Origin: Desulfitobacterium sp.
GTDB taxonomy: Bacteria; Bacillota; Desulfitobacteriia; Desulfitobacteriales; Desulfitobacteriaceae
Reading direction: 5' to 3'
DNA: 6,210 nucleotides
NCBI GenBank assembly: GCA_012799495.1
Contig: JAAZLD010000110.1
Location: 1 to 6,210, forward strand
Shown: positions 4,887 through 6,210 of the stretch, piece by piece
How the letters are laid out: every line of letters starts with the position of its first letter
Numbering within the stretch: the stretch's first letter is position 1
Made by a program: the position numbers and the translations under genes
The notes under the pieces: model-generated
What the model saw: the letters and a program-made list of their open reading frames with translations, nothing else
Database searches by the model: none
What the model was told of the DNA's origin: nothing

Positions 4887-6210
4887 ATGAAAATCGGTGT
4901 GCGTTTTCGAGTTCTTGGTGGTTATCTCGGTATTATTGGAATTTTTGTAGCAGCTATTATAGTTATATTTTTCTTCCAACAACGGGTCAATCATGGAGTA
5001 GAAGAGATCTTCGAACACACAGATGTAATCCTCTTAACCCAAGATTTAAAAACAGAGCTAAGTTTGGCTGACGATAACTGGAATCGGTCCACCATTGCTT
5101 CAGAAAGTGATCGGGTTTGGTATCTTGAAGATTATGAAAAAGGAATCGCCCGGATTCAAGAGGGGCTAAACATTATCTTAGGTTATGACCTGTCTCAGGA
5201 GCAAAAAGAAAACCTCATGGAGTTTCAGACTCTTTTTGAAGAGTATAAAACTGAGAATAGCTTCGGTTTGGTCACTGATATTGAGCCAATGATGAAATTA
5301 CTAGATGAGGTTATTAAGAGTCAAAAGGAAGTCCTCACTGTTAATGAAGGTTCCATTTTAGTCAGTATAAACTGGGTTAAATGGGTGAGTATTTTTGCCA
5401 CTCTCCTGGCTGCTTTGGCTGCAGCAATAGTAGGTTATGCCCTTACCCGCTGGATTATCGATTCCATCAAAGAAATCCAAGAGGTTATGAGCAAAGCAGG
5501 GTTAGGAGACTTAACAGTTTTGGCACCTGTCAAATCCAGTGATGAATTTGGGGATCTTAGTGCAGCCTTTAATGTGATGATTACTCGCTTGGCTGATTTA
5601 GTAAAAAGTGTCCGGGAAATGACGGAGAACCTGGCGGCTACTTCCCAGCAATTAGCTGCGACTAGTGAAGAGGCTTCGGCAGCGGTGAATGAAGTAAGTG
5701 AAAATATGCAAAATGTGGCTTCAGAATCAGAAAGAGGCTCTCGGGCCATTGTGGAAGCTTCCCAGGTCTTATTAGAGCTCTCATCCTTGACCCAGATTGC
5801 CCGGAACCAAAGTCTCTCTGCAGCAGAAAACTCTCAGAAAACCATGAAAACAGCAGAACTTGGCAAGAGTACAGTTAATGATGCTATTGGTCGGATGGAT
5901 GCTATTCACGCTCATACTGTAGAAACGGAAGAACTGATGGAGCAGTTAAGTGATCTGTCTAAACAGATCGATTCTATTACCGTTACTATTTCTGGACTAG
6001 CTGATCAAACTAACCTCCTGGCTTTGAATGCTGCCATTGAGGCAGCTCGGGCAGGAGAATCCGGCCGAGGCTTTGCGGTGGTAGCTGAGGAGGTTCGTAA
6101 ACTAGCGGAACAATCTACCCAAGGTGCTAAAGATGTGGCCAACCTTGTCCAGAAAGTCCTCTTAGGTGTGGATAAGGTCATGAAGGCTACCAAGTTGACC
6201 CGGGATGAGG
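4887..6210 (+). CDS. Transmembrane methyl-accepting chemotaxis protein (C-terminus beyond window)
   Basis: 441 residues are visible. Membrane segment 1 (about 10-30) and membrane segment 2 (about 166-188) enclose a 135-residue extracellular sensor rich in helix-forming charged residues, compatible with a four-helix-bundle domain, though I see no decisive motif. A HAMP domain follows (about 185-240, with DEFGDLSAAFNVM), then the long signalling coiled coil. The highly conserved hairpin tip that contacts CheA and CheW is intact at about 371-408 (DQTNLLALNAAIEAARAGE, GRGFAVVAEEVRKLAEQS). Ala/Glu/Gln/Ser-rich stretches such as TSEEASAAVNEVSENM before the tip could hold methylation sites. The second half of the coiled coil lies outside the window. 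The gene follows the STAS gene by 58 nt with no terminator between, so it is probably in the same transcript as the partner-switch genes. The sensed compound is unknown. Confidence 0.93.
   Translation, partial: MKIGVRFRVLGGYLGIIGIFVAAIIVIFFFQQRVNHGVEEIFEHTDVILLTQDLKTELSLADDNWNRSTIASESDRVWYLEDYEKGIARIQEGLNIILGYDLSQEQKENLMEFQTLFEEYKTENSFGLVTDIEPMMKLLDEVIKSQKEVLTVNEGSILVSINWVKWVSIFATLLAALAAAIVGYALTRWIIDSIKEIQEVMSKAGLGDLTVLAPVKSSDEFGDLSAAFNVMITRLADLVKSVREMTENLAATSQQLAATSEEASAAVNEVSENMQNVASESERGSRAIVEASQVLLELSSLTQIARNQSLSAAENSQKTMKTAELGKSTVNDAIGRMDAIHAHTVETEELMEQLSDLSKQIDSITVTISGLADQTNLLALNAAIEAARAGESGRGFAVVAEEVRKLAEQSTQGAKDVANLVQKVLLGVDKVMKATKLTRDE

Noticed and set aside
4710..5018. Minus-strand open frame of 102 codons across the STAS-MCP junction
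   Set aside because: It overlaps the STAS C-terminus and the MCP N-terminus in antisense; no conserved features.
4862..5071. Plus-strand GTG-started frame of 69 codons overlapping the MCP start
   Set aside because: It is out of frame with the MCP, Cys/Ser/Arg-rich and without domain character. The MCP frame in the same place has a proper membrane segment.
5435..6193. Two minus-strand open frames (5435-5749 and 6005-6193)
   Set aside because: Both are mirror frames of the Ala/Glu-rich chemoreceptor coiled coil, a common source of false antisense frames.
1..6210. CRISPR arrays, insertion sequences, tRNA or rRNA genes
   Set aside because: No regularly spaced direct repeats, terminal inverted repeats with transposase frames, or recognisable RNA gene sequences are seen. 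Gene order and style are uniform and chromosomal.

Overview
The window looks like chromosomal DNA from a low-to-mid GC Firmicute, most plausibly a motile, soil- or sediment-type Clostridia member (Peptococcaceae/Desulfitobacteriaceae-like). The reasons are purine-rich Shine-Dalgarno sites in front of every gene, frequent TTG and GTG starts, a VanW/YoaR-type exported protein, a SpoIIE/RsbU-type partner-switching set and a chemoreceptor. The taxon is an inference from gene content, not a match.

Left part, minus strand (about 1-2607). A three-gene operon reads leftward: a small LapA-domain membrane protein (2254-2607), a membrane-anchored M23 (LytM-type) peptidoglycan endopeptidase (1298-2257) and a bactofilin (772-1293). 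The first two overlap by 4 bp and the last two are 4 bp apart, so the set is probably translationally coupled. It ends in a Rho-independent terminator at about 720-753. Beyond it, in the same direction, begins a separate gene for a VanW-family exported protein with a PG_binding_4-like region (start TTG at 520), cut by the window edge. The whole minus-strand block concerns the cell envelope: a bactofilin scaffold positions or organises a peptidoglycan hydrolase.

A 278-bp divergent intergenic region (2608-2885) separates this block from the plus-strand block. No convincing consensus promoter is visible there beyond an isolated TATAAT.

Right part, plus strand (2886-6210). A complete partner-switching module is encoded: a cytosolic PAS-sensor PP2C-type phosphatase (2886-3989), an RsbW/SpoIIAB-like ATP-binding kinase (4038-4502) and an RsbV/SpoIIAA-like STAS antagonist with the DSSGLG phosphorylation motif (4523-4828). 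A transmembrane methyl-accepting chemotaxis protein follows (4887 to beyond the edge). No terminator is visible between these genes. No sigma factor is encoded in the window, so the output of the switch is unknown; the adjacent chemoreceptor is the most suggestive lead. The presumed logic is: the PAS signal activates the phosphatase, which dephosphorylates the STAS protein, which then sequesters the kinase from its (unidentified) target.
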